Shown here: positions 8,207-16,609 of the stretch, piece by piece
How the letters are laid out: each line of letters opens with the position of its first letter
Position numbering within the stretch: the stretch's first letter is position 1
Origin: Natrinema sp. CBA1119
GTDB lineage: Archaea; Halobacteriota; Halobacteria; Halobacteriales; Natrialbaceae
Length of the DNA: 64,000 bases
Assembly: GCF_002572525.1 (NCBI RefSeq)
Contig: NZ_PDBS01000001.1
Location: forward strand, 1-64,000
Reading direction: 5' to 3'
Made by a program: the position numbers and the translations under genes
The notes under the pieces: generated by a model
The model's input: the letters and a program-made list of their open reading frames with translations, nothing else
Told to the model about the DNA's origin: nothing
The model's database searches: none

Positions 8207-9250
8207 ATGACTGACGACATCCGACTCTGCCGTACGTTCCAGACCGCACCGGCCGCCGTTCCGAAAGACGACTCGGCGAAGTACCTCGTCTCCGCCCTCG
8301 AGGCGGAGGGGTTCCAGGCACCCGACTGGCTCGTCCCCGACATGGAAGACGGGACGGCACCGGACATGAAAGCCGAGGGCCTCGAGAACACCATCGAGAA
8401 GGTTCCCGAGTACGACTTCCCCGGCGAGATCTGGCCCCGCGTCGAGTGGAGCTACGAGGACGAGGAGTACTGCGACAAGGGGCGCAACCAGATCGACCGC
8501 CTCGTCGGCGAAATCGGCGACGAGATCGACGGCGTCGTCGTCCCCAAGGTCGGCCGCCTCGAGGACGTGAAACGCGCCGCCGAGGTCGTCGCCGAAGCCG
8601 AGGCCGAACACGGCTACGACGACGGCTCGATCGGCCTCTCGATCATCATCGAGACCGGCCGCGCCCGCTCCGACCTGCGCGAGATTTCCAAGTTCGGCGA
8701 GGACTCCCGACTCACTGCGCTCGTCTTCGGGCCCGTCGACTACGCCGCCGAACTCGGCGGCCGCGACCTCGGCGACGGCATGCCACGCTGGGACGGCCTG
8801 CTCGAGGCCCTCTCGAACGAGTCCAGCGCCGCGGGCCTGCTCTCGATCGGCGGTCCCTTCGACGACCTGTTCAAAGAGCGCGCCGGCCTGACCTACTACA
8901 ACGCGGACGCCTACGCGGATCAGGTCGAACACGAAGCGCAACTCGGTCTCGACGGTTCCTGGTCGCTGTACCCCAAGCAGACGATTCAGGCCAACACCGT
9001 CCACATGCCGACGCCCGAGGAACTCGAGCGCGACGTCCACAAGATCGAGCGCTTCAACGAGGCCAAGCGCGAGGGAACCGGCGCGGTCACCATCGACGGT
9101 CAGATGGTCGACGAGGCCACCTTCAAGAACTTCCGCAACACGGTCCAGCAGGTCCGTGCAATCGACGACATCCGACCCGAACAGACCGAAGAGTACTACG
9201 ACGCAGCGCTGCTCGACCGAGCGCGCGACCTCGAGCTGTCCTACCGCTGA
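8207..9250 (+). CDS. citE: Beta-methylmalyl-CoA / L-malyl-CoA lyase-type (HpcH/HpaI, CitE-like)
   Basis: 347-residue aldolase of the HpcH/HpaI-CitE family. PDMEDGTAPDMK near residues 44-55 supplies the conserved acidic Asp-Glu-Asp patch, IIIETGRARSDLREI near 146-160 the active-site Glu/Arg region, and VFGPVDYAAELGGRDL near 168-183 the metal-binding Asp. In the methylaspartate cycle this enzyme splits beta-methylmalyl-CoA to glyoxylate and propionyl-CoA. Only 44 bases separate it from the hydratase gene. Homologues may also act on L-malyl-CoA, so exact substrate range is inferred. It closes the five-gene transcription unit. Confidence 0.88.
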   Translation: MTDDIRLCRTFQTAPAAVPKDDSAKYLVSALEAEGFQAPDWLVPDMEDGTAPDMKAEGLENTIEKVPEYDFPGEIWPRVEWSYEDEEYCDKGRNQIDRLVGEIGDEIDGVVVPKVGRLEDVKRAAEVVAEAEAEHGYDDGSIGLSIIIETGRARSDLREISKFGEDSRLTALVFGPVDYAAELGGRDLGDGMPRWDGLLEALSNESSAAGLLSIGGPFDDLFKERAGLTYYNADAYADQVEHEAQLGLDGSWSLYPKQTIQANTVHMPTPEELERDVHKIERFNEAKREGTGAVTIDGQMVDEATFKNFRNTVQQVRAIDDIRPEQTEEYYDAALLDRARDLELSYR

Positions 9251-9428
9251 GCAGTCGCCGTTCACGTGCGTTCTCGAATTTTTCGGTTGCGACCCGTCTC
9301 GAGTAGCTTCCGGCGAACACTGAGCTCGCCGGGAGACCGTCTCCCCGACGCATCGATTACCACACGTGGTGTTCAGTTATTGGTGGCAATTCGCCGATAA
9401 TTATTTACTATCTTCGTAAGTATTAATA

Positions 9429-10871
9429 ATGGTAATATATTCCGTACAAGCCACACCTATGGCGTACGTGCCGCTACAGGCGGTCGAGTTCGCGCATAGT
9501 CCATTAATTACGTTCATCGTCGGTCTCGTCGCAGTCGTCGCGTTGCTTGTGTGGCTCGACCTCCCGGCGTTCATCGGATTGATTATGGCGGCGTTCACCG
9601 TCGGCGTCGTCAACGCGGTCTTCGTCGCTGACTTCAGCGCGGCCGATGCCGGCTCTCTGGTCGCGACCGCGTTCGGAGAGAACATGGCCGGGATCGGGAT
9701 CCCGATCCTGATGGCCGCAGTCATCGGCAAGTCGATGCTCGAGAGCGGAGCGGCCCAGCGGATCATCCGGGGCTTCCAGAACGTCCTCGGCGAGTCCAAC
9801 TCGGACATCTCCCTGCTCGGGAGTAGTTCCTTCCTGGCCGTGCCCGTCTTCTTCGACAGCGTCTTCTACCTCATGGCACCCCTCGCACGGTCGATGCGCG
9901 CCCGCGTGGGGCGAGACTACACCCTATTCATCGTCGTTGTGGGGGCCGGTGCGGCGACGACGCACGTCTTCGTCCCCCCGACACCGGGACCGCTGGCTGT
10001 TGCAGCGGAGTTGGGGACGGACCTGGGAGCGACGATCGCCATCGGAATCGTGACCGCGATCCCGGCAGCGATCCTCGCCGGCCTCGTCTACGGCCGGTGG
10101 ATCAACGCCAGGCTCGACATCCCGCTTCGCGACACAATGTCGACGACGACCGAGGAGCTCGAGGACGTCGCCGCCAAGCCGACCAGCGCCTTGCCAGGCA
10201 TGCTCGAGGCCTCGGCGCCGGTCGTGCTGGCGGTCGTCCTCATCGCGTCGCTGACCGTCGTCGACGGGTTCGGGGACGTCGTCCCGTCGCTCGAAACCTT
10301 TCGACCGGTCGCCGCCTTCCTCGGGAACAAGAACGTCGCGCTCACGATCGCTGCCCTCGCCGCTGCGTACTCCTTCAGGCGACACAACGACCTCTCCCGT
10401 GACGAGTGGACCGACGAACTCACGGAGGCGCTGAAAAGCGGCGGGAACATCGCGGCCATCACCGCCGCCGGCGGCGCGTTCGGGGCCCTCCTCGCGGCCT
10501 CGGGGATCGGGAGCTACCTCGCAGGTGGCCTCCAGGACATCGGTATCGGCCTGCTGGTCACTGCCTGGCTCATCGCCGCGATCGTTCGCATCGCACAGGG
10601 CTCGGCGACGGCCGCGATGCTGACGGCCGCCGGGATCATGGCTCCCCTTACCGGCCAGCTCGAGGTCCACACCGCCTACCTCGTGATGGTGATCGGCGCC
10701 GGTGCTAACATCTTCTCGTGGTACAACGACTCCGGCTTCTGGCTGGTGAAGGAGATCGGCGGGCTCACGCAGGGCGAGACGCTCCGGACGTGGACCGTCC
10801 TGACGACGATCATCTCCATCTCCGGGCTACTCACGAGCCTGCTACTCTCGACGATCTTCCCGTTCGCGTAA
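9429..10871 (+). CDS. GntP-family organic/sugar acid:H+ symporter
   Basis: 480-residue polytopic transporter with about 12 helices, typical of the gluconate permease (GntP) family in size. It has the early GIGIPILMAAVIGKSMLESGAAQRI segment, VPVFFDSVFYLMAPLARS, and VFVPPTPGPLAVA, a well-known GntP motif. Substrates in the family include gluconate, other sugar acids, D-serine and some carboxylates; none can be chosen from sequence. ATG 9429 and ATG 9459 are both possible leaderless starts because TATA-like sequences (TTATTTA at about 9399 and AATATAT at about 9433) precede each at the right distance. Position after the methylaspartate genes hints at carboxylate uptake but is not proof. Confidence 0.85.
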   Translation: MVIYSVQATPMAYVPLQAVEFAHSPLITFIVGLVAVVALLVWLDLPAFIGLIMAAFTVGVVNAVFVADFSAADAGSLVATAFGENMAGIGIPILMAAVIGKSMLESGAAQRIIRGFQNVLGESNSDISLLGSSSFLAVPVFFDSVFYLMAPLARSMRARVGRDYTLFIVVVGAGAATTHVFVPPTPGPLAVAAELGTDLGATIAIGIVTAIPAAILAGLVYGRWINARLDIPLRDTMSTTTEELEDVAAKPTSALPGMLEASAPVVLAVVLIASLTVVDGFGDVVPSLETFRPVAAFLGNKNVALTIAALAAAYSFRRHNDLSRDEWTDELTEALKSGGNIAAITAAGGAFGALLAASGIGSYLAGGLQDIGIGLLVTAWLIAAIVRIAQGSATAAMLTAAGIMAPLTGQLEVHTAYLVMVIGAGANIFSWYNDSGFWLVKEIGGLTQGETLRTWTVLTTIISISGLLTSLLLSTIFPFA

Positions 10872-11058
10872 CTCCGGAGCGGGTTCTGGAATTTCGTCAC
10901 CGGGGAGCTGGAACGCGCCAGCCAGGGCTCGCCAACAGTTCGAAAGCGGCGGTATTCACCCTGGCCCGAGTGCGTCCCCGACCCCAGTACGTTCACCGAG
11001 ACTCCAGTGCATCCGTCGCTCACGGAGACAGATATTTATGGTTTGGTAACATGGAACG

Positions 11059-11340
11059 ATGCGTATCGCTATGAAATCGTGCCACAGCTGTCAGGCGGTC
11101 ATCGACGAGTACCTCTTAGATAAACAACTCGAACCCCTGCGCGACCTCACAGTTGACGACTTCAACGTCTGTGCGGACTGTGCGACCATCGTTGCGGATG
11201 CGTGCGTGAAATGTGGCAGCGCGGTGTACGTCCCTCGAAGCGAATCCGACATCCCCGATTACTGCCCAGCGTGTCGCGCCGATCTCATCGACCGCACCGG
11301 CCACGATCCCGGCTGGAATTGCGACCTGACGTCTCCCTGA
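11059..11340 (+). CDS. Small four-CxxC zinc-ribbon protein
   Basis: 93-residue protein with four CxxC pairs: CHSC, CADC, CVKC and CPAC. They can form two zinc sites, joined by a short acidic helix. This is a conserved haloarchaeal type (DUF7571-like from memory). A TATA-like TATTTAT at about 11033 would start transcription near 11060, compatible with ATG 11059; ATG 11071 (MKSCHSC) is the alternative. Similar haloarchaeal zinc-ribbon proteins are usually regulators or adaptors, but nothing here defines a role. No operon partner. Confidence 0.7.
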   Translation: MRIAMKSCHSCQAVIDEYLLDKQLEPLRDLTVDDFNVCADCATIVADACVKCGSAVYVPRSESDIPDYCPACRADLIDRTGHDPGWNCDLTSP

Positions 11341-11474
11341 ACGGTACCCCACCTCTCAAACGATATTTCTTCGGTACAGTCGTTCAGCAGACAGCCATCG
11401 GTCTCGAGAAATGTACTCGACTACCGTCTGAAAGTAGCCCCACCAAAATTTGCGACGATCCTCTCGGAAACCGG

Positions 11475-11663
11475 ATTCAATCCCCATCGGCTCGCTGTCG
11501 CTCACAGAATTGTTCGTGATAGCAACGGTGGGGATGGGATTTTGAACTACGCCCGAGAACCTGCGCAGAGCGCAGAACCTCGGTCTAGTTCAAATCCCAT
11601 CGGCCTCGCTGTCGCTCACGAAATTGTTCGCGACAGTAACGGTGGGGATGGGATTTGAACCCA
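11475..11663. repeat. Direct repeat of tRNA-Ser 3' end plus trailer
   Basis: Two copies of a roughly 75-base unit, at about 11475-11549 and 11588-11663, differ at a minority of positions. Each ends in the T-arm/acceptor 3' half of tRNA-Ser (GGTGGGGATGGGATTT on the plus strand). Each begins with the inverted copy of the same T-arm segment (TTCAAATCCCATC in the tRNA-proximal copy), so each unit is an inverted repeat. The tRNA-proximal copy also has an internal hairpin CTGTCGC / GCGACAG. The second copy of the tRNA end is not part of a tRNA. The layout resembles attachment-site remnants next to tRNA genes. Confidence 0.65.
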
Positions 11664-11723
11664 TGAGGCTTGGAGGCCACCTGCTCTCAAGGCAGGCGCG
11701 TTAGGCCGCTCTGCCACCCCACC
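11640..11723 (-). tRNA. tRNA-Ser (anticodon UGA)
   Basis: Read on the minus strand it starts GGTGGGG and pairs with CCCCACC. The anticodon stem CCTGC / GCAGG encloses the loop CTTGAGA, giving anticodon TGA. The long variable arm (GGC CTCCAA GCC) is typical of class II serine tRNAs. The T-arm contains GGTTCAAAT. The discriminator base is G, as expected for Ser. CCA is not encoded and there is no intron in the anticodon loop. Confidence 0.95.
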
Positions 11724-11764
11724 TCGCTCTCCGCTTTGCCGCACGTTCCAAAAGGGTTGTCGGT

Positions 11765-12505
11765 CTATTCGCGCTCGAGTCCGCCGTCCTCCCCAACTCG
11801 AATCCCCAGTTCGTTCACGATCGCTGCCGTCGCCTCGGCACCCGGCCGCTCGGCAGCGGATCGGGCCTCGAGCCCCGCAACGGTCGCCCGAAATCCGGCA
11901 GCCGTCGCCACGGTGGGAAGCATCGGGGCGAACCCGACGCTGAGTCCGTCGTCGGCCGCGCGTCGGGCCAACGTCGACAGTTCGGGCGTCGCGTACGCGT
12001 CGGTGAAGTCGATCGGCTCTGAAAAGCCCGCGAAGTAGGTGCTGCCCTCATCGGACGGCCCGAGTACCACATCGTGACGGCGCAACGACATCGCCGCCCC
12101 GTCGATCTCCGTCCGAGTGACCAGCGGCACCGTCGGCTCGAGCACCCCCACGCTCTGAACCTCTTCGCGCTCGAGGAGGTGCGTGACGGTGTTACCGATC
12201 CGGGCCGATCGGCTCGAGCCGACCTGGCGCTCGAACCGGACCGCCGCGTCCTCCCCAAGCGCATCGAGGGCGAGTGCCCGGACCTCCGCTTCGGGGTCAC
12301 CGCCGGCGTGCGCCTCGGGCAGGGTTGCTTCGTCGCGGTAGTTGAGCAGGAGGTCGCCGCCGCTCGAGGTGACGCTCCAGCAGACATCGGCGACGGCGGC
12401 CTCGTAGAGCGAGACCGCTTCCGCGTCGGAGAGCGGCGACTCCTCGACGAGCGACGAGAGGACGAGTCCCTCCCGCGGCGGATCGACCGGGACGACGACT
12501 ATCAT
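11765..12505 (-). CDS. DUF2064/CofC-like nucleotidyltransferase-fold protein
   Basis: 246 residues. The start MIVVVPVDPPREGLVLSSLV and the following ALYEAAVADV-like helix (LYEAAVADVCW) have the spacing of DUF2064 and CofC-type proteins. These share a glycosyltransferase-A / nucleotidyltransferase fold. The central EPTVPLVTRTEID and LGPSDEGSTYFAGF segments resemble the family's product-binding loop (in DUF2064, GPAxDGGYYLxG). The usual basic triphosphate-binding Arg/Lys signature at the N-terminus is weak, so catalysis is uncertain. It is a single gene just downstream of the tRNA promoter side, without an evident operon. Other glycosyltransferase-A proteins cannot be excluded. Confidence 0.55.
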   Translation of the reverse strand: MIVVVPVDPPREGLVLSSLVEESPLSDAEAVSLYEAAVADVCWSVTSSGGDLLLNYRDEATLPEAHAGGDPEAEVRALALDALGEDAAVRFERQVGSSRSARIGNTVTHLLEREEVQSVGVLEPTVPLVTRTEIDGAAMSLRRHDVVLGPSDEGSTYFAGFSEPIDFTDAYATPELSTLARRAADDGLSVGFAPMLPTVATAAGFRATVAGLEARSAAERPGAEATAAIVNELGIRVGEDGGLERE

Positions 12506-12584
12506 GTGTCGTACTCCGGGCGCGCGGTCCTTGAACGCGGCGCTTCCGTCGATCGCGTCCGTAGTCGGCTCCGCAATGGAGACG

Positions 12585-12591
12585 AATTATA
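12585..12591 (+). promoter_or_regulatory. TATA box of the small membrane protein gene
   Basis: AATTATA centred about 28 bases before ATG 12616. The spacing predicts a leaderless transcript and argues against the in-frame GTG 12592 as start. Confidence 0.5.
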
Positions 12592-12615
12592 GTGTCGGAG
12601 CGTTTTCGACCCGGT

Positions 12616-12834
12616 ATGGACGAACGATCGATCGCCGGACTGGTCGGGACGCTCGTGATCGCGGCACTGGCAGTCCTCGGCCTCCTCGGATTCGGAAACG
12701 GCTACCTGACCAACACCGCTGGCCAGTACTTCGCATCGACGATCGGCGCGCTCGTCGTCGGCGTTCTCACCGTGGGGACGCTGATCGCTCTGGGCGTCGG
12801 CTCGAGGCGCTGGCGCGAAAATCCGTACTGGTAG
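12616..12834 (+). CDS. Small two-helix membrane protein
   Basis: 72 residues, MDERSIAGLVGTLVIAALAV at the start, with two predicted membrane helices (about 6-27 and 38-60) separated by a polar loop GNGYLTNTAGQYF. The C-terminus is basic (SRRWRENPYW), so both ends are probably cytoplasmic. No family assigned. The longer reading with GTG 12592 is rejected because that codon lies next to the TATA box, ahead of the expected transcription start. Convergent with the uracil-DNA glycosylase-like gene. Confidence 0.65.
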   Translation: MDERSIAGLVGTLVIAALAVLGLLGFGNGYLTNTAGQYFASTIGALVVGVLTVGTLIALGVGSRRWRENPYW

Positions 12835-12877
12835 CGAACGCCGTCGACACGGATAGCACCGCTCCCGTTCTCCCCGC

Positions 12878-13480
12878 TTATCGTCCCTGCCGCCCCTTCG
12901 TCTGCCGATAGTCCGACGCCATCAGCTCCGCGAAGGTCTCGAGCCACGCCTGCGTCTGCTCGTCGGTCTGCTCGCGCGGATCAATCATCGGGACCAGTTC
13001 GAAGCCGCGACCGCGAATCCGCGTCGCGTGATCGTCGGGGAGCACGAGCTCGTCAGCTGGGGTCGTCGTGTATTCGACGCCGAGTTCCGTCAGCGCTCGG
13101 TCGCCAACGGGAACGAGTATTTCGGGGTTGATCATCCGAATTTCCGCGTTGAGATAGGGCTCGCAGTTACCGGTCTCCTCGTCGGTCGGGCGACGATCGG
13201 GGTCGCGACAGCGAGTCAGGTTCGTCAGATAGACGTTCTCGAGTTCGGGTTCGTCCGCGGGCGAGTCGATGGCACAAAGGCCCAGCCGCTCGAGAATCCG
13301 TCGCAGTTCGCCGTCACCGTCGCTGCCGCCCTCGCCGGCGAACGGAACGCCCGTCTCGTCCGCGTGGGCCGTCGGCCGCTCCCCCACGAAGAGGAAGTCA
13401 GCGCCGACGTCGCCGTAGCCGTGGACGACCTGCGTGCGCGTCTCACAGAGCGCCGGACAGTTCCGACACTCCTCGTCCAT
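12878..13480 (-). CDS. Uracil-DNA glycosylase family protein (family 4/5-like, Fe-S)
   Basis: 200 residues. MDEECRNCPALCETR supplies paired cysteines (CxxC) near the N-terminus, and CRDPDRRPTDEETGNC supplies two more, matching the 4Fe-4S ligands of family 4/5 uracil-DNA glycosylases. The uracil-binding loop LFVGERPTAHADETGVPFAG is recognisable as the GExPG-type motif. The C-terminal HPSxxxR-type DNA-intercalation motif is absent; the aligned stretch reads PMIDPREQ, so activity may differ. Start chosen at ATG 13480 because GAATAAACGG at 13502-13511 is a TATA-like box about 27 bases ahead; GTG 13519 is the longer option. It could be a divergent repair enzyme or a non-catalytic relative. Confidence 0.75.
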   Translation of the reverse strand: MDEECRNCPALCETRTQVVHGYGDVGADFLFVGERPTAHADETGVPFAGEGGSDGDGELRRILERLGLCAIDSPADEPELENVYLTNLTRCRDPDRRPTDEETGNCEPYLNAEIRMINPEILVPVGDRALTELGVEYTTTPADELVLPDDHATRIRGRGFELVPMIDPREQTDEQTQAWLETFAELMASDYRQTKGRQGR

Positions 13481-13596
13481 GCCGTACGGGTTCGCTCGAG
13501 ACCGTTTATTCGCGTCCACACTCGTGTCTCGAGCGGCGGGACCAAAAACGACGCGCTGACATCCGTCGTTCGGAGCGAGCCGTGAGTCGAGACGGT

Positions 13597-13887
13597 TTAG
13601 CGACCGAGGCCGCCGCGGTCGTTGACCTCGAGGATGAACTTCACGTTCCGAACGATCTCTTCGGGAGAGGTCTCCTCGCCCTCGTCGTAGAGGTCGCTGG
13701 TCCGATAGAGGATGTTCGCGAGCTGTTTGCGCTCGCTCGTCTCGCCGCGAACGTCGTCGGCGACCTCGCGGAGGAACTCGACGCGCTCGGGATCGGGGTC
13801 GAACTCGTCGACAGGCGCAGTGTCTGCCTCACTCTCGTCGGCAGGGGCAGTCTCCTCTCCACTCCCGTCGTCACCGCCGACTGTCAT
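13597..13887 (-). CDS. Conserved small acidic protein downstream of Mrp
   Basis: 96 residues. The first 30 are low-complexity and acidic. The rest forms a compact helical region (FLREVADDVRGETSERKQLA and LANILYRTSDLYDEGEE) ending RNVKFILEVNDRGGLGR. Its start overlaps the end of the mrp-type gene by four bases, so they are probably one transcript. I do not recognise a named family. The partner gene suggests a link to iron-sulfur carrier work, by context only. Confidence 0.7.
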   Translation of the reverse strand: MTVGGDDGSGEETAPADESEADTAPVDEFDPDPERVEFLREVADDVRGETSERKQLANILYRTSDLYDEGEETSPEEIVRNVKFILEVNDRGGLGR

Positions 13888-14960
13888 CGATCGGGCGAGG
13901 CTGCCTCGTTGCGTCGGCTCTGGGAGATAGCCTGGCGGTGGACGATCCCAGTATTGTTGGCGACGTTCTCGGTGATCGTCCGCAGGGCGTCGCTAGTGCC
14001 GTCGCCGTCTTTGAGCACCGTTGGCTTCCCGCCGTCGCCGCCCTCGCGGACGGCCGGATCGAGCGGGATCGAGCCGAGGAAGGGGAGTTCGTGTTCATCG
14101 GCGAAGTCCTCGCCGCCGCCGGAGCCGAAGATATCGTGTTCGCCGCCACAATCGGGGCAGGCGAACGTCGACATGTTCTCGGCGATGCCGAGCACGACGG
14201 TGTCGTGTTTGGCGAACATCTCGAGGCCCTTCCGGGCGTCGTCCAGCGCGACGTCCTGTGGGGTCGTGACGATGACCGCGCCGGTGACGGGCATGGTCTG
14301 GAGCATCGTTAGCTGGGTGTCGCCAGTCCCCGGCGGGAGGTCGACGACGAGGTAGTCGAGGTGGCCCCACTCGACGTCCTCCGTCAACTGGGTGATGACC
14401 TTGTGGACCATCGGACCGCGCCAGATGACGGGATCGTCCTCGCCGGTGAGGAACGCCATGCTCATCAGCTTCACGCCGTACTTCTCGGGCGGCACGAGGG
14501 TCTCGTCTTCGGTGGCCATCGGCGGCTCGTCCGCGTCGACCATCCGCGGCACGTTCGGCCCGTAGACGTCGGCGTCGAAGAGGCCGACGCGGGCACCGAG
14601 CTGCGAGAGCCCGGCGGCGAGGTTGACCGCGACGGTCGACTTGCCGACGCCGCCCTTTCCGGAGGCGACGGCGATGACGTTCTTGACGTTCGGCAGTACC
14701 TGTTCCTCGCTGGTGAGATCGTCGCGATCGGGCACGCTCGCGGTGAGGTCCGCCTCGAGGCCCTCGGCGGTGAGCACCTCGCGTACCTCCGCAGCGATGT
14801 CGCTCTCGCTTGGCGAGTAAGGAGCACCCAGTGCGAGATCGATATCGACCTGATCGCCGTCGACGGTGATGTCGTTGACCAGCCCGAGCGACACGATATC
14901 GTCGCCGAGTTCCGGATCTTCGACCGTCCGGAGGCGGTCGCGAACGGCGGATTCGTCCAT
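13884..14960 (-). CDS. mrp: Mrp/NBP35-family iron-sulfur carrier P-loop ATPase
   Basis: 358 residues. An N-terminal DUF59/MIP18 domain (about 1-80, starting MDESAVRDRLRTVEDPELGD) precedes a ParA/Mrp ATPase. The deviant Walker A is SGKGGVGKST near residue 100, followed by VGLFDADVYGPNVPRM and LDYLVVDLPPGTGDTQL (Walker B). The CPDCGGEHDIFG motif near residue 250 has the CxxC that bridges an Fe-S cluster between monomers. Role: loading or transfer of 4Fe-4S clusters to apo-enzymes such as the radical SAM and glycosylase proteins of this kind of genome. ATG 14960 is chosen; the frame extends to 15053 but the extra 31 residues do not look like the family. Confidence 0.92.
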   Translation of the reverse strand: MDESAVRDRLRTVEDPELGDDIVSLGLVNDITVDGDQVDIDLALGAPYSPSESDIAAEVREVLTAEGLEADLTASVPDRDDLTSEEQVLPNVKNVIAVASGKGGVGKSTVAVNLAAGLSQLGARVGLFDADVYGPNVPRMVDADEPPMATEDETLVPPEKYGVKLMSMAFLTGEDDPVIWRGPMVHKVITQLTEDVEWGHLDYLVVDLPPGTGDTQLTMLQTMPVTGAVIVTTPQDVALDDARKGLEMFAKHDTVVLGIAENMSTFACPDCGGEHDIFGSGGGEDFADEHELPFLGSIPLDPAVREGGDGGKPTVLKDGDGTSDALRTITENVANNTGIVHRQAISQSRRNEAASPDR

Positions 14961-15346
14961 GACGATAGGTACTTCCCAGCGTCGAAAAGGGTTGTGTTCC
15001 CACCTTTTTGCTTCGCTCGCGTTGTTCGAAAAGAGGCGGACGGTCATTTGCACCCGACTTACGGGCTCATGCCCGTGAGTCAGGGAGCGAGCGGCCTTTG
15101 TCGCGTAGATTTTTGGAGTTGAGCGGGACCTTTGGTCCCGCTGACCATACGAACGGGCGCGAAGTTCCCGTGAGTAGAGAGCGGTGAGCGAGCGACGCGA
15201 GCGAACCTGACGAGAAAACGGGACGTATAGACGAAGACGTTTCTGTGTAGAAACGCTGATTGAGAGACTCTGAGCAACGATGTGAACAACGTTTCAGTTC
15301 GAGAATTTAGGTATCAGGCCCAAGAGAGCAACAAGCGGGCACACCG
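14961..15346. other. Gene-free interval with a run of four hairpins
   Basis: No supported gene. Four inverted repeats follow each other: ACGGGC/GCCCGT at 15061-15076, AGCGGGACC/GGTCCCGCT at 15122-15142, ACGGG/CCCGT at 15153-15171 and CGTTTCT/AGAAACG at 15238-15255. The last part (15180-15205) is the GAGCGAGCGACGCGAGCGA low-complexity type common between haloarchaeal genes. The hairpins could be terminators or a structured RNA; orientation is not evident. Confidence 0.5.
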
Positions 15347-16609
15347 TCAGAACCCTCCGCCAGTGATGAGTGTCATAAAGTCTCGGAAGGACAGGATCGC
15401 GAGGACAACCGCGAGTAGTACAAGCAGTGCATTGACGCTGTTTAGCCGTCTAGAATTGGTATGCTCGCCCATCGTCTCGCGGTCGTTAACCGCCCAGAAC
15501 AGCAGGATGGCTGCGATCGGTAGTGCGAAGATTCCGTTGTACATCGGAAACAGGATCACCATGTCGACGACCGACAGATCTAGCCACCAGCTCACCAGTG
15601 GCGAGAAGACGCCGACCCCAGTCAGTCCCGCGAACAGGACGTTGAACAATCGATCCCCCTTCTGAACCGAGTAGCCTGCAGCCTGCGGAATGATGTACGC
15701 TGGCGTCCACATGATCGGGATGATACTGTTGAACGCCGCGGCGATCACGCCGCCGACGAACAGCACCATCGCCCACGTTCCGAGTACTTCAACCAGCGCC
15801 TCGCCCGGCGTGATGAACGACTCGAGTTCGGTGTACCCCATCGGACGCAGTAGTGCCGCTGCGGCGATCAGGATCGCGACCGTCGTGATCCCGCCGACGG
15901 CGTAGCCGATCGCCAGATCCGTCCGGACCTCCGGGAGGTCGCTCTCGTCGGTCCAGCCCTTGGTATGGACGAGAATCGATTCCAGGAAGAAGTTTGGCCA
16001 CAGTGCGGTCGTCCCGAGCAGTCCCGCGGCCATCGCCAGCGCACCCAGTGTGTCCGTTCCCGGTACGAACCCGGTCGCAACACTGCTCGGGTCAGCGCCG
16101 CTCGGCAGGGCGACGATCACGAAGATGACCATCAGCGAGAGCATCATCGCGATCATCATGTTCTCGACGGTGTCGTACCGCAACAGCCCGACACCGATCG
16201 CAGCGAACGTCGTGAGTATGGCGATGGGCTGCCAGGCGACGGCGCCCCCGAGCAGGAAGGAGAGACCAGCGCCGACAGCGGCGACCAACCCGAGCGTCCA
16301 GGCGATACAGCCAATCGACAGGAAGAGTGCGATCACTGTCGCCAGTGGTCGACCCAGTTTTTCGCGAGTGAACACCATCAGTGACGTTCCGTGGATGCCC
16401 AACCGAGCGCTCATGTCCTGGGCAATAAATCCGAGTACTGCTGCACCCACGGCGGCCCAGAGCAGCGTGTATCCGTGCATAACGCCTGCTTGGCTGGCGA
16501 TGAATACCGAACCAGAGCCGAAGTAACTGGCGACCATCACGAACGCCAGCCCGTACTTCTGCGTGAATCCGGTCACGTCCTGCAACGGAGTGAAGTTCTT
16601 CGTACTCAT
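15347..16609 (-). CDS. Nramp-like transporter lacking the metal-site motifs
   Basis: 420-residue protein with about 11 membrane helices in the Nramp (APC superfamily) arrangement, beginning MSTKNFTPLQDVTGFTQKYG. In true metal transporters helix 1 carries DPGN and helix 6 carries MPH. Here the corresponding places read YFGSGSVF (residues 29-36) and ALWPNFFLES (about residue 205), so the Asp, Asn, Met and His ligands are missing. Helix 6's loop ILVHTKGW keeps the overall family spacing. The substrate is therefore probably not a classical divalent transition metal. It stands alone between the hairpin interval and the transposon relic. Confidence 0.75.
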   Translation of the reverse strand: MSTKNFTPLQDVTGFTQKYGLAFVMVASYFGSGSVFIASQAGVMHGYTLLWAAVGAAVLGFIAQDMSARLGIHGTSLMVFTREKLGRPLATVIALFLSIGCIAWTLGLVAAVGAGLSFLLGGAVAWQPIAILTTFAAIGVGLLRYDTVENMMIAMMLSLMVIFVIVALPSGADPSSVATGFVPGTDTLGALAMAAGLLGTTALWPNFFLESILVHTKGWTDESDLPEVRTDLAIGYAVGGITTVAILIAAAALLRPMGYTELESFITPGEALVEVLGTWAMVLFVGGVIAAAFNSIIPIMWTPAYIIPQAAGYSVQKGDRLFNVLFAGLTGVGVFSPLVSWWLDLSVVDMVILFPMYNGIFALPIAAILLFWAVNDRETMGEHTNSRRLNSVNALLVLLAVVLAILSFRDFMTLITGGGF

